Part shown: one piece after another, positions 17,448 to 26,500 of the stretch
Position numbering within the stretch: the first letter of the stretch is position 1
How the letters are laid out: the number at the start of each line of letters is the position of its first letter
DNA from: Mycobacterium gordonae
GTDB taxonomy: Bacteria > Actinomycetota > Actinomycetes > Mycobacteriales > Mycobacteriaceae
Assembly (NCBI RefSeq): GCF_001417955.2
Contig: NZ_LKTM01000322.1
Coordinates: forward strand, 1 to 47,415
Reading direction: 5' to 3'
DNA length: 47,415 bases
Notes under the pieces: model-generated
Databases searched by the model: none
Seen by the model: only the letters and a program-made list of their open reading frames with translations
What the model was told of the DNA's origin: nothing
Made by a program: the position numbers and the translations under genes

Positions 17448-18743
17448 CTACGGCTGTAGGGCGGCCATCACTTCGGCGGCGGCCCGCCGGCCGGCCTCGA
17501 TCGCCCCATCCAGATAGCCGGGATGCCCACTGGCGGTTTCCGATCCACCCCAATGGATGTCGCCGACCGGCCCGCACGGCATCGGCACGAATCCCTCGGT
17601 GGTGCCGGGTTTCGGCAGCGCAACATAGCCGCCTTCGACGAATTCGTCGAGGTGCCAAGACTTCTCCTGCCAGTCGACCGGATCCAGCACCTCCGGGCCT
17701 ATGTGCGGCACCAGCGGCCTCAGCACGGCCTCGCGGCGCGCCGCGCCGTCCAACGCGGACAGCTCTCGTGCGTCGGGACCGCCGACCAGCACACACAGAT
17801 GGCCCGGCCCGCCTGGCGCGGTGGTGTCGAAAACCGCGCTGCCCGGTCTGTTCAGGACAATGAATTCCGCGCCGCCGCGTTCTCGCCAGAACGGCCGGTG
17901 ATAGACCGCGACCGCCTTGTACACCGACCCCATATATGTATTGCGCTGCAAAGCAACCATATTCGAGGGCAGCGCGGGCTCGAACGTGATCCGGGAAGCC
18001 ACCGGCGGCGGTGCCGTGACGATCACCTTGTCGGCCCGCACATCGCCCGACACCGTGCGCACCAGCACCCCATCGCCACACACGATCGAGGTCACCCGAT
18101 GCGCGGTACACACCCTCGGGCCCAGCTCTGCCGCCACCCGTTCGACCAGCGCCCCGGCACTCTCAACCAGCAACGATTCCTGGGCGCCGCCTTTGGTGCC
18201 CAGAATCGTCAACAGGCCGCCCTGGTAGCGGATCATGTCCGTGGCGGCGCGCACCGACAGCCGGTCGAGGTCCCCGGTCCACGAGATCAGGGCCACCACC
18301 TCGAGCAGTCGCCGAGCGGTGCGACCCGGCACCCTGCCCAGCCACCGGTCGAGGGTCGACGCGTTGAGTCTGGCCGGTGCTCCGAGCCGCGCCAGCACGC
18401 CGATCCCGGCCAGGGCCAGAGCCGAGACAAGCATCGAGGGCCCCAGTCGCGAGACCCGCCGCTGCCCGTCGATCACCGTGGGCAGGGTCCCGGTGTGCAT
18501 CGGGAACATCGTCACGCCGAGTTCGGCGGCCAGCTCCGCGACCCGGTGGTGGTCGTGGCCGATCCACTGCCCGCCCAGGTCGAAACGCGATCCCAGCGCA
18601 CTGGTCCGGCCCAGCACGCGTCCGCCCACCCGATCGGCCGCTTCGAGGACGATCACGTCGACGCCCCGCCGATGCAGCTCACGTGCCGCGGTCAGTCCGG
18701 ACAGTCCGGCGCCCACCACCACCACCACCGTCGAGTCCCGCAT
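17448..18743 (-). CDS. FAD-dependent amine oxidase (monoamine oxidase family)
   Basis: This 431-residue flavoprotein has the FAD dinucleotide motif VVVVGAGLSGLTAARELHRRG (about residues 7-26), the GG doublet (DRVGGRV) and the C-terminal FAD segment in the GDIHWGGSETA region. ATG 18743 is chosen because TGGAGG lies 6 nt upstream. The family oxidises amines or performs related C-N or C-C desaturations. A TCGGTC-AACC-GACCGA palindrome sits 26 bp upstream of the start. The nearby TetR gene is co-oriented upstream, so this gene is likely part of that regulon. It is paralogous to the amine oxidases at 38.6 and 41.0 kb. Confidence 0.9.
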   Translation of the reverse strand: MRDSTVVVVVGAGLSGLTAARELHRRGVDVIVLEAADRVGGRVLGRTSALGSRFDLGGQWIGHDHHRVAELAAELGVTMFPMHTGTLPTVIDGQRRVSRLGPSMLVSALALAGIGVLARLGAPARLNASTLDRWLGRVPGRTARRLLEVVALISWTGDLDRLSVRAATDMIRYQGGLLTILGTKGGAQESLLVESAGALVERVAAELGPRVCTAHRVTSIVCGDGVLVRTVSGDVRADKVIVTAPPPVASRITFEPALPSNMVALQRNTYMGSVYKAVAVYHRPFWRERGGAEFIVLNRPGSAVFDTTAPGGPGHLCVLVGGPDARELSALDGAARREAVLRPLVPHIGPEVLDPVDWQEKSWHLDEFVEGGYVALPKPGTTEGFVPMPCGPVGDIHWGGSETASGHPGYLDGAIEAGRRAAAEVMAALQP

Positions 18744-18768
18744 CGCCAACCTCCAACTTCCTACTAAG

Positions 18769-18784
18769 TCGGTCAACCGACCGA
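18769..18784. promoter_or_regulatory. Palindromic operator, copy 1
   Basis: TCGGTC-AACC-GACCGA is a perfect 6-bp inverted repeat with a 4-nt centre; outer bases extend the symmetry to ACT...AGT (10 of 12 positions per arm). It lies between the amine oxidase start and the TetR stop. It shares arms TCGGnC/GnCCGA and the AACC centre with the 19474 element. Confidence 0.7.
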
Positions 18785-18824
18785 ATCAGTAAGCCACAGT
18801 TAGGCCATGCGCTGCAACACCGGG

Positions 18825-19442
18825 TCACCGTGCCCCTTTGACCGGCTGCGGGTCGGCGAACATCACCAGCATGTCGACGGCGCGTTCGAGATCATGCCGG
18901 GCGCGGGCGGCGTCGGTGCTGGCCACGTACTGCACGATCAGGCCGTCCAGCACGGCCAGCGTCAACCGGCCGAGCGTCGGGAAATCCACGGCGCACCGCT
19001 CGCCGGCCGTCCGTGCAGCTTGCTCGAACAGCGTGCTGACCAGCTCGGTATACCGGTGGTACTGCAACTGGGCCAGACCGCCCGCGCCTTCGGTGCGCAC
19101 CGAATACATGGCCAGCTCATACTGCATGACCTGCAGTCCGATCTCACGCTCGACCAGCTTGCTCCAGAACATGGTCATGCTCTCCCGCAGCGCGTGCGCG
19201 ACCCCGCGGTCAGGCTGCAGGCCGGGCTGCACGGCCGACACCACGTCGTCGATGACCGCCGTGATGACCGCGCGCAACAGCAGGTCCTTCGTCGGAAACA
19301 CATAGTGCAACGTGCCGAGCGGGATGCCGGCCTCGGCTGCCACCGCGCGCAGAGTCGTGCCCGGAACCCCGACTTCGCTCAATACCCGGACCGCGGCGGC
19401 CACGATCTCTTCCTGGCGCCGTTCCACCCGCACGTATGCCAT
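18825..19442 (-). CDS. TetR-family transcriptional regulator (twin-operator module)
   Basis: This 205-residue protein starts at ATG 19442 after AAAGGAG (6-nt spacing). The HTH reads TTLRAVAAEAGIPLGTLHYVFPTKDLL (about residues 28-54), with LHYVF in the recognition helix. The remainder is a helical ligand domain (TetR C-terminal type with RxRHDLERAVDML near the end). The gene is flanked on both sides by almost identical palindromes, suggesting it represses itself together with the WS/DGAT gene, and also the amine oxidase gene. Confidence 0.92.
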   Translation of the reverse strand: MAYVRVERRQEEIVAAAVRVLSEVGVPGTTLRAVAAEAGIPLGTLHYVFPTKDLLLRAVITAVIDDVVSAVQPGLQPDRGVAHALRESMTMFWSKLVEREIGLQVMQYELAMYSVRTEGAGGLAQLQYHRYTELVSTLFEQAARTAGERCAVDFPTLGRLTLAVLDGLIVQYVASTDAARARHDLERAVDMLVMFADPQPVKGAR

Positions 19443-19473
19443 GCACGGCTCCTTTCGTGATCGGGGTTGATAG

Positions 19474-19489
19474 TCGGACAACCGTCCGA
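19474..19489. promoter_or_regulatory. Palindromic operator, copy 2
   Basis: TCGGAC-AACC-GTCCGA is a perfect 6-bp inverted repeat with a 4-nt AACC centre, 31 bp upstream of the TetR start and 58 bp upstream of the WS/DGAT start. It differs from the 18769 copy only at one compensated base pair (GGTC/GACC against GGAC/GTCC), so the symmetry is preserved. Confidence 0.75.
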
Positions 19490-19547
19490 AGTGTACGGCC
19501 GGGATCGGGGTCTGGCATCCAACTCCGTGACGGGGTGGAATAGGCGT

Positions 19548-20972
19548 GTGAAGCGACTCACTGGTGTGGACGCCCTGATGCTGTACACCGAGACACCCGA
19601 GATTCACATGCACACGCTGAAGATCGGCATCCTCGACGTGTCAAACATGGAGCGGGACTACGACTTTGAGATCTTCCGCGAGGTGGGTTACCAACGGCTG
19701 ATGGCGCTCGAGCCGCTGCGTTACCAGTTGCTGGACATCCCGCTGAAGTTGCACCATCCCATGTGGCTGGTCAACGAGGACATCGACCTCGACTATCACG
19801 TACGCCGCGCGCGGGTGCCGGCGCCGGGCGGGCGACGAGAGCTCGACGAGTTGATCGGCCACATCGCGAGCACGCCGTTGCGCCGCGATCACCCGTTGTG
19901 GGAGATGTATGTCGCCGAGGGGCTGGCCGACAACCGGATTGCCATCATTCACAAGGTCCACCACGTACTGGCCGACGGCAAGGCTTCGGCGAACCAGATG
20001 GCTCAGGCGCTGTCGCCGCACCAGCCCGAACCCCGGCGGTTGCCGCGCGAACTGCCGACCCGCTCGCACCTGCTCAAGGAGGCCGCCAAAGATCACGCGG
20101 GCCTGATCCGCAAGCTGCCGCGCCTGCTCGGCGAGACGGCCTCGGGCGTCTCCCGGGTGCGCCGCCGATCGAAGGAGCGGGGTCCCACCCCCGACCTCGC
20201 CCGCAACTTCGCCCCGCCGCCGTGCTTCATCAACCACCGGGTCAGCCCCGGGCGCCGGTTCGCCACTGCGCCATTGGCGTTGGCCGACGTCAAGGAGACC
20301 AGCAAGCATCTCGACGTCACGCTCAACGACGTCGTGCTGGCCACCGTGGCCGGGGCACTGCGCCGACTGCTGTTGCGCTACGACGGCCAGGCCGATGTCC
20401 CGCTGATCGCCGGGGTGCCGGTGAGCTACAACCCGGCACCAGATCGCCTGGCGGGCAACGAATTCACCTACATGACGCCGTCACTACCGGTGCATGTCGA
20501 AGACCCGATGCAACGAGTTCGGCTGACGGCCATGGCAACCAGGATCGCGAAGGAGAATCACCAGCTGCTCGGCCCCACCGTGCTGCCCGCCTGGATGTCC
20601 TATCTCCCGACAGGGTTGGCGCCGCGCATGTTTCGGGCCCAGGCCCGACGCATGGAGTCGGCCAGCGTGATGAACCTGGTGGTGTCGAACGTGCCCGGGC
20701 CGCGCGAACGCGGCTGCATCGAGGGAGCGACGCTCACCGAGATCTATTCGGTGGGGCCGATCGTGGCGGGCAGCGGCATGAACATCACCGTGTGGAGCTA
20801 CGTCGACCAATTCGCCATCTCGGTGCTGACCGACGATCGCACCCTGGACGATCCGCACGAGGCTACCGATGCTCTGATCGACGCGTTCCGTGAATTGCGC
20901 AGCGCTGCCGGGCTTTCCGGGGATCTCACGCCGCTCGAGGCCAGCCTGCCGCTAGCCGCGGCGCTGGGTTGA
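19548..20972 (+). CDS. WS/DGAT-type acyltransferase (wax ester / triacylglycerol synthase)
   Basis: This 474-residue protein has the HHxxxDG catalytic motif as HHVLADG (His138, His139, Asp143, Gly144). It also has family blocks PLWEMYVAEGL upstream, TLNDVVLATVAGALRRLL in the middle and NLVVSNVPGP near the C-terminus. Such enzymes move fatty acyl groups from acyl-CoA to diacylglycerol or long-chain alcohols, forming storage lipids at the membrane. GTG 19548 (VKRLTGVDALML) is the family-typical start, preceded by a GGTGGAATAGG purine run. It is likely repressed by the divergent TetR. The next gene follows within a few bases. Confidence 0.95.
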   Translation: MKRLTGVDALMLYTETPEIHMHTLKIGILDVSNMERDYDFEIFREVGYQRLMALEPLRYQLLDIPLKLHHPMWLVNEDIDLDYHVRRARVPAPGGRRELDELIGHIASTPLRRDHPLWEMYVAEGLADNRIAIIHKVHHVLADGKASANQMAQALSPHQPEPRRLPRELPTRSHLLKEAAKDHAGLIRKLPRLLGETASGVSRVRRRSKERGPTPDLARNFAPPPCFINHRVSPGRRFATAPLALADVKETSKHLDVTLNDVVLATVAGALRRLLLRYDGQADVPLIAGVPVSYNPAPDRLAGNEFTYMTPSLPVHVEDPMQRVRLTAMATRIAKENHQLLGPTVLPAWMSYLPTGLAPRMFRAQARRMESASVMNLVVSNVPGPRERGCIEGATLTEIYSVGPIVAGSGMNITVWSYVDQFAISVLTDDRTLDDPHEATDALIDAFRELRSAAGLSGDLTPLEASLPLAAALG

Positions 20973-20977
20973 CGGCG

Positions 20978-21625
20978 ATGGGCGGTGAGGGCTGGCGCAG
21001 GCATGTCGTCATCCGGCTGATCGTCGCGGGACTCGTCGGCGCCGCGGCGGTGTTGCTGTTCGTGACCACGTCGGGATGGGCGTACGCGCCGAGCGTGGGA
21101 TGGATCGCCGCGGCATTGGTGTATCTGGTGTGGACGTGGGTCGTCGTGCTGCCCATGGACGCCGAGAGCACGCGCGAACACGTGGTGCCCGAGGATCCGC
21201 CGACCGGCTGGGTGATCGACGTGGTGATCCTCTCGGCGAGCGTGGCGAGTCTGGCCGGGGTGGGGCATCTGCTCACCGCAGGCTCCAGGGCGGGAGTGGA
21301 GAAGAATATCGCCGCGGGAACCGGGGTCGTGTGCATCGCCGTCGCGTGGTGCGTCGTCCACACCGTGTTCAGCATCCGCTACGCCGACGTCTACTACTCG
21401 AACTCGGCCGGCGGCATCGACTTCGGTGGCACCGAGAACCCCCGATTTCTGGATTTCTTCTACCTCGGATTCACCATCGGGATGACCTATCAGGTTTCCG
21501 ACACCACACTGCAGACCGGCCAGCTGCGCCGCATCGCGCTCGGCCAGGCGCTGCTGTCCTACCTGTTCGGTGCGGTTATTCTGGCTGTCACTATCAATCT
21601 GGTTGTCGGACTGAGTAATTCATGA
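20978..21625 (+). CDS. DUF1345-family membrane protein
   Basis: This 215-residue protein has about five hydrophobic segments and the family signature region VVHTVFSIRYADVYYS...FLDFFYLGFTIGMTYQVSDT. Function is unknown. ATG 20978 is given; TTG 20969 would overlap the WS/DGAT stop as TTGA and is possible. It is the second gene of the WS/DGAT operon, so a link to storage-lipid physiology is an inference from position. Confidence 0.85.
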   Translation: MGGEGWRRHVVIRLIVAGLVGAAAVLLFVTTSGWAYAPSVGWIAAALVYLVWTWVVVLPMDAESTREHVVPEDPPTGWVIDVVILSASVASLAGVGHLLTAGSRAGVEKNIAAGTGVVCIAVAWCVVHTVFSIRYADVYYSNSAGGIDFGGTENPRFLDFFYLGFTIGMTYQVSDTTLQTGQLRRIALGQALLSYLFGAVILAVTINLVVGLSNS

Positions 21626-21636
21626 AAGGAGGGCTC

Positions 21637-22041
21637 ATGGCCGATGCCGGCCGGAGCGCACATCAGGAAGCCCGCAAGGCTCGCGTCATCGAGCACATGC
21701 AGAGCGAGAACGTGCAAGAGTGGGATCGCACGATGGCGACCTTCAGCCACCCCCGCTACGAGTTGCCGGACGGCACGGTGTTCGACGGCGCCGACGAGGT
21801 CATGCGGTACTGGATCGACGGGCGCGCGCTGGTACCCGACCAGACCAACGAACTGATCGAGCTCACCCACCTCGATGACGGGCAGGTCCAGATCGAGTTC
21901 TGGCTGCGCGGCACTCCGACCACGGCAACCGAGCCGTTCGAGGTCCGGCTGTGGGCCGTCTTCGGCTTCGATGAGTCCGACCTGATCACCGGGGAACGCG
22001 TATTCGTCGCTCCGCCGACCGCCGAGCAGCTCGCGGGATGA
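21637..22041 (+). CDS. NTF2-like (SnoaL-type) small protein
   Basis: This 134-residue single-domain protein has the pattern of the NTF2/SnoaL cone fold: an N-terminal helix (VIEHMQSENVQEWDRTMATF), then HPRYELPDGTVFDGADEVMRYW and alternating beta strands. ATG 21637 is chosen because AAAGGAGG lies just upstream; ATG 21622 overlaps the previous stop but lacks a site. Such proteins isomerise or bind small molecules. The substrate is unknown. It is co-directional with the MFS transporter. Confidence 0.75.
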   Translation: MADAGRSAHQEARKARVIEHMQSENVQEWDRTMATFSHPRYELPDGTVFDGADEVMRYWIDGRALVPDQTNELIELTHLDDGQVQIEFWLRGTPTTATEPFEVRLWAVFGFDESDLITGERVFVAPPTAEQLAG

Positions 22042-22077
22042 ATGTTTCCCGCCGCTCCCTGAAGGGAACGAGGACGT

Positions 22078-23532
22078 GTGCCGAATAGTGAGGAGCAGTC
22101 GGGTCCGATCCGCAGCCTGATTCCCGCCCGTATCGACCGATTGCCCTGGTCGCCGTTCCACACCCGCATGGTGGTGGCGCTCGGCGTGGCGTGGATCCTG
22201 GACGGCCTCGAGATCACGGTGGCCAGTGCGGTGGCCGAGACGCTGACCGAACCGCAGACACTGCATCTGTCTTCGGCCGCCGTCGGGTTCGTCGCCACCG
22301 TCTACCTGGCCGGCGAGGTCGCCGGGGCGCTGTTCTTCGGCCGCCTGTCCGACAAGCTCGGGCGGCGCAACCTGTTCATGATCACCCTGGGCGTGTACCT
22401 GCTCGGCAGTGCACTCACCGCGGCGACGCTGGGCAACAGCGCGGCCTGGATCGCCTTCCTCTACCTGACGCGATTCATTGCCGGGATGGGCATCGGCGGG
22501 GAGTACGCGGCCATCAACTCGGCGATCGACGAACTGATCCCGGCCCGCTTCCGGGGCCGCGTCGACATCGCGGTCAACGGGACCTACTGGGCCGGGGCGG
22601 TGTTGGGCACGCTGGGCACGTTCGTGTTCCTGCGGGCCATCGAGCTGAGCCTGGGCTGGCGGTTGGCCTTCCTGATCGGGCCGGTCCTGGCGCTGGTGAT
22701 TCTGCTGGTTCGGCGCAACCTGCCGGAGAGCCCGCGCTGGCAGGTGATGAACGGCCGCACCGAGGACGCCGAGCGCACCATCTCCCACATCGAGGAGGAG
22801 GTGCGGGCCACCGGTGCCTCCCTGCCGCCGGTCGACGAATCCACCGCGATCGAGTTGCGGCCCGCGCAGGAGATCGGTTACCTCGCGTTGACGCGTGTGC
22901 TGTTCCGCGACTACCCGAGTCGGGCCGTACTGGGTGCCGTGCTGATGATCAGCCAGTCGTTCCTGTACAACGCGATCTTCTTCACCTACACCCTGGTGCT
23001 GGGCAAGTTCTACGGCGTGCCCTCGGCCTCGACACCGCTCTACCTCATCGCATTCGCGGTGGGTAATCTGCTCGGACCGCTGACCATCGGGCACTTCTTC
23101 GACACGATCGGCCGGCGCAAGATGATCGCCGGGACCTATCTGGCGTCGGGGCTGCTGCTGGCGCTCAGCGCGGCCCTGTTCCAGGCCGGTGTGCTGAACG
23201 CCATCACTCAGACCATCGCCTGGTGCGTCATCTTCTACATCGCCTCGGCCGGGGCGAGCGCGGCCTACCTCACCGTCAGCGAGATCTTCCCGCTCGAGGT
23301 GCGCGCCAAGGCCATCGCGGTGTTCTTCGCCATCGCGCAGTGTTTCGGTGCGCTCGGGCCGGTCATCTACGGCGCACTCATCGGCGACGGCTCCAGGCCG
23401 CTGCTGCTGTTCCTGGGTTACCTGCTGGGCGCGGCGGTGATGATCGCCGGCGGCCTCGTGGCCTGGTTCTTCGCAGTCGACGCCGAAGGCAAATCCCTGG
23501 AGGACATCGCCACACCGCTGGCAGCCAGGTGA
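22078..23532 (+). CDS. MFS transporter (sugar/aromatic-acid transporter type)
   Basis: This 484-residue, 12-helix protein has the major-facilitator signatures GRLSDKLGRRN (loop 2-3), RFIAGMGIGGEYAAIN (helix 4 and after), PESPRW after helix 6 and GRRKMIAG in the second half. GTG 22078 follows AACGAGGAC. Members move sugars, aromatic acids or other organic solutes with protons. The substrate cannot be read from sequence. The preceding NTF2-like gene is 36 bp upstream. Confidence 0.92.
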   Translation: MPNSEEQSGPIRSLIPARIDRLPWSPFHTRMVVALGVAWILDGLEITVASAVAETLTEPQTLHLSSAAVGFVATVYLAGEVAGALFFGRLSDKLGRRNLFMITLGVYLLGSALTAATLGNSAAWIAFLYLTRFIAGMGIGGEYAAINSAIDELIPARFRGRVDIAVNGTYWAGAVLGTLGTFVFLRAIELSLGWRLAFLIGPVLALVILLVRRNLPESPRWQVMNGRTEDAERTISHIEEEVRATGASLPPVDESTAIELRPAQEIGYLALTRVLFRDYPSRAVLGAVLMISQSFLYNAIFFTYTLVLGKFYGVPSASTPLYLIAFAVGNLLGPLTIGHFFDTIGRRKMIAGTYLASGLLLALSAALFQAGVLNAITQTIAWCVIFYIASAGASAAYLTVSEIFPLEVRAKAIAVFFAIAQCFGALGPVIYGALIGDGSRPLLLFLGYLLGAAVMIAGGLVAWFFAVDAEGKSLEDIATPLAAR

Positions 23533-23543
23533 GGTCATACTGA

Positions 23544-26500
23544 GTGTCCGGTTCCGATGAAAGGAGAGGCGGGGCAGTGGTCTTTCGCGCAGACCAGGAG
23601 ATAGGCCGCGATCTGGCTGCCGTGGACTGGGCGTCCACTCCGCTTGGGCCAGTTGAGGACTGGCCGCAGAGCCTGCGCACCGCCGTCGACATCCTGCTGT
23701 CGTCCCAGTTCTCCATGTGGATGGGCTGGGGGCCGGAACTCACCTTCTTCTGCAACGCGGCCTACCGCCGGGACACCCTGGGCCGCAAATACCCCTGGGC
23801 ACTGGGCCGGCCCGCGAGCGAGGTCTGGGCCGAAATCTGGCCGGATATCACCCCGCGGGTGGAGCGCGTCCTTCGCGAGGGCGAGGCGACCTGGGACGAG
23901 GCGCTGATGCTCATCCTGGGCCGGTCCGGCTATCCGGAGGAGTCCTACCACACGTTCTCCTACAGCCCGCTGCGCGATGACGACGCGAGCGTCGTCGGTC
24001 TGCTCTGTGTGGTCAGCGAGGACACCGAAAGGGTCATCACAGAGCGGCGCATGGCGACCCTGCGCGATCTGGGTTCGGACCCCAGTGTCATCCGCACCGA
24101 GCGGCAGATGCTCGATTTCGCCGCCGACCAGCTCAACAAGAACCCCTACGATCTCCCGTTCACCCTCACCTACCTGTTCGACGAACAGGGGGAGGCACAG
24201 CTGGCCGGAGTCAGTGGCATCGCCCTTGGGCATCCCGCGGCCCCGGAAACACTGCCGGCCGGCGGTGACTCGCTGTGGCCGACCGACAAGGCGGCGCAGG
24301 GCGACTGCGAGGTGATCGAACTCGACGGCCTCGCAATGGATCTGCCCACCGGCGCATGGCCCGAGCCACCGAAACAGGCGTTGACGGTACCGCTGCAGCA
24401 GCAGGGTGGGCCGCCGGTCGGATTCCTGGTGGCGGGCCTCAACCGGTACCGCGAACTCGACGACGGCTATCGCGGATTCGTCGAACTGGTGGCCGGTTAC
24501 CTGGCGACCGGGGTGAGCAGCGCGCGCAGCTACCAGGCTCAGCAGCAGCGCGCCGAGGAACTCGCCGAACTGGACCGCGCGAAGACCACCTTCTTCTCCA
24601 ACATCAGCCACGAGTTCCGCACCCCGCTGACCCTGATCCAGGGACCCGTCGACGAATTGCGGGCCCGGGCCGACGGTCTGGACGAGACCGCCCGGCAGGA
24701 ACTGGAGTTGGTGCACCGCAACGGATTACGGCTCGCCAAGTTGGTCAACACGTTGCTCGACTTCTCGCGCATCGAGGCAGGGCGGATGCAGGCCCGGTTC
24801 GAGCCGGTGGACCTGGCGACGGTGACGGCCGAACTGGCCAGCGTGTTCCGCTCGGCGGTGGACCAGGTCGGCCTGACGCTCACGGTGGACTGCCCGCCGC
24901 TGGACGAACCGGTGTACGTGGACCGCGGGATGTGGGAGAAGGTGGTACTCAACCTGCTCTCCAACGCGCTGAAGTTCACCTTCGACGGCGAGATCACCGT
25001 GCGGGTCGCCCGCGACGACCGGCAGGTGCTGGTCACCTTCGCCGACACCGGGGTTGGTGTGTCGGCGGCCGAAATGCCGCGGCTGTTCGAGCGTTTTCAC
25101 CGCATCGAGACCACTCGCGCGCGATCCACCGAGGGCAGCGGCATCGGGTTGGCCCTGGTGCGGGAACTGGTCGGGTTGCATGGAGGCACCATCGCCGCCG
25201 ACAGCCGGGAGGGCGAGGGGACCACCTTCACCATCCGGTTGCCGTTCGGCACCGCCCACCTGCCCCCCGACGAACTGGCCGAACCCCGCGACACCCGCAT
25301 GGCTGCCAGTGCGGTCGCCGAGCCGTACGTCCAGGAGGCGCTGCGTTGGCTGCCGGACGAATCCGGCCCGGCGGCAACAATTCTGGGGGCCCAGCCGGCC
25401 ACGGTCGGGGGCGGCGGCCCGCGGGTACTGGTGGCCGACGACAACGTCGACATGCGCGCTTATCTGACGAATCTGCTGGGTGCGTCCGGTTATCAGGTGA
25501 GTGGCGTGGGTGACGGCGAGCAGGCGCTGGAGGCCATCCGCGCCCAGCTGCCCGATCTGGTGATCAGCGACGTGATGATGCCGAAGCTGGATGGTCTGCA
25601 ATTGCTGGCCGCGCTGCGGGCCGATCAGCGCACGGCGGCACTGCCCGTGCTGCTGCTGTCGGCGCGGGCCGGCCAGGAAGCGTCCATCGAAGGCTTGTTG
25701 GCCGGCGCCGACGACTATCTGGTCAAGCCGTTCGCCGCCGCGGAACTGCTGGCGCGGGTGCGCGCCAACGTGGAGTTGGCGCGGATACGCAACTATCACG
25801 TCCGGTGGCGCACGGCGCTGGTGGACTCGCTGCAGGAAGCCTTTTTCGTCATCGACGAACAGGGCGCCGTCATCGAGGTCAACGCGGCTTTCGCCGATAT
25901 CCTCGGCTACGGCCCCGAAGGACTGCCGTACGAAGCGCCCCACGCCTGGTGGCCGGACCCCGAAGTCGACATCGTGGCCCGTCAGCTGGTCGAGGACGAG
26001 TTCGCCAAGTCGCTCGGCGAATCTGAGGGCAGTTTGAGCATTCCGGTCACCCACCGCGACGGCCACCGGTTGTGGATCGCGGTCAACTTCAACCACGCCC
26101 ACGACCCCGATTCCGGGCGCCGGGTCATGGTCGGGACCTTCCGCGACATCACGGCCGAGCACTATGCCGTGCAGAGCCAGAGCGCGCTGGCCGAGCTCAA
26201 TCAGCAACTCGTGCAAGCCGATACCCTCACCGACGCGCTGCAGGGCGCCGCCGAGGTGCTGCGCCGGGTGTGGCAGGCCCGGCGCGTTTTGGCGGTCACG
26301 TTCGCCGGCGCCACCGAAAGCGCGCCGCACGTGGTCTGCGCCGGAGAGCCCGCGCAGTGGGCCGACCTCTCGCCGCAACTGCGGCAGCAGATCGCGTCGC
26401 TGCGCGAGACGGATCTGCTGAGCACCGTCACCGTCGACGCCGGCGCGGCCGGTATCGCGTCGCAGCATCCCCGCGGCCTGCTGGTCATCTGGGTTGAATT

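Noticed and set aside
22056..22067. TCCCT-GA-AGGGA symmetry before the MFS gene
   Set aside because: A two-nt loop cannot form a stable hairpin, and five-bp arms are expected by chance.
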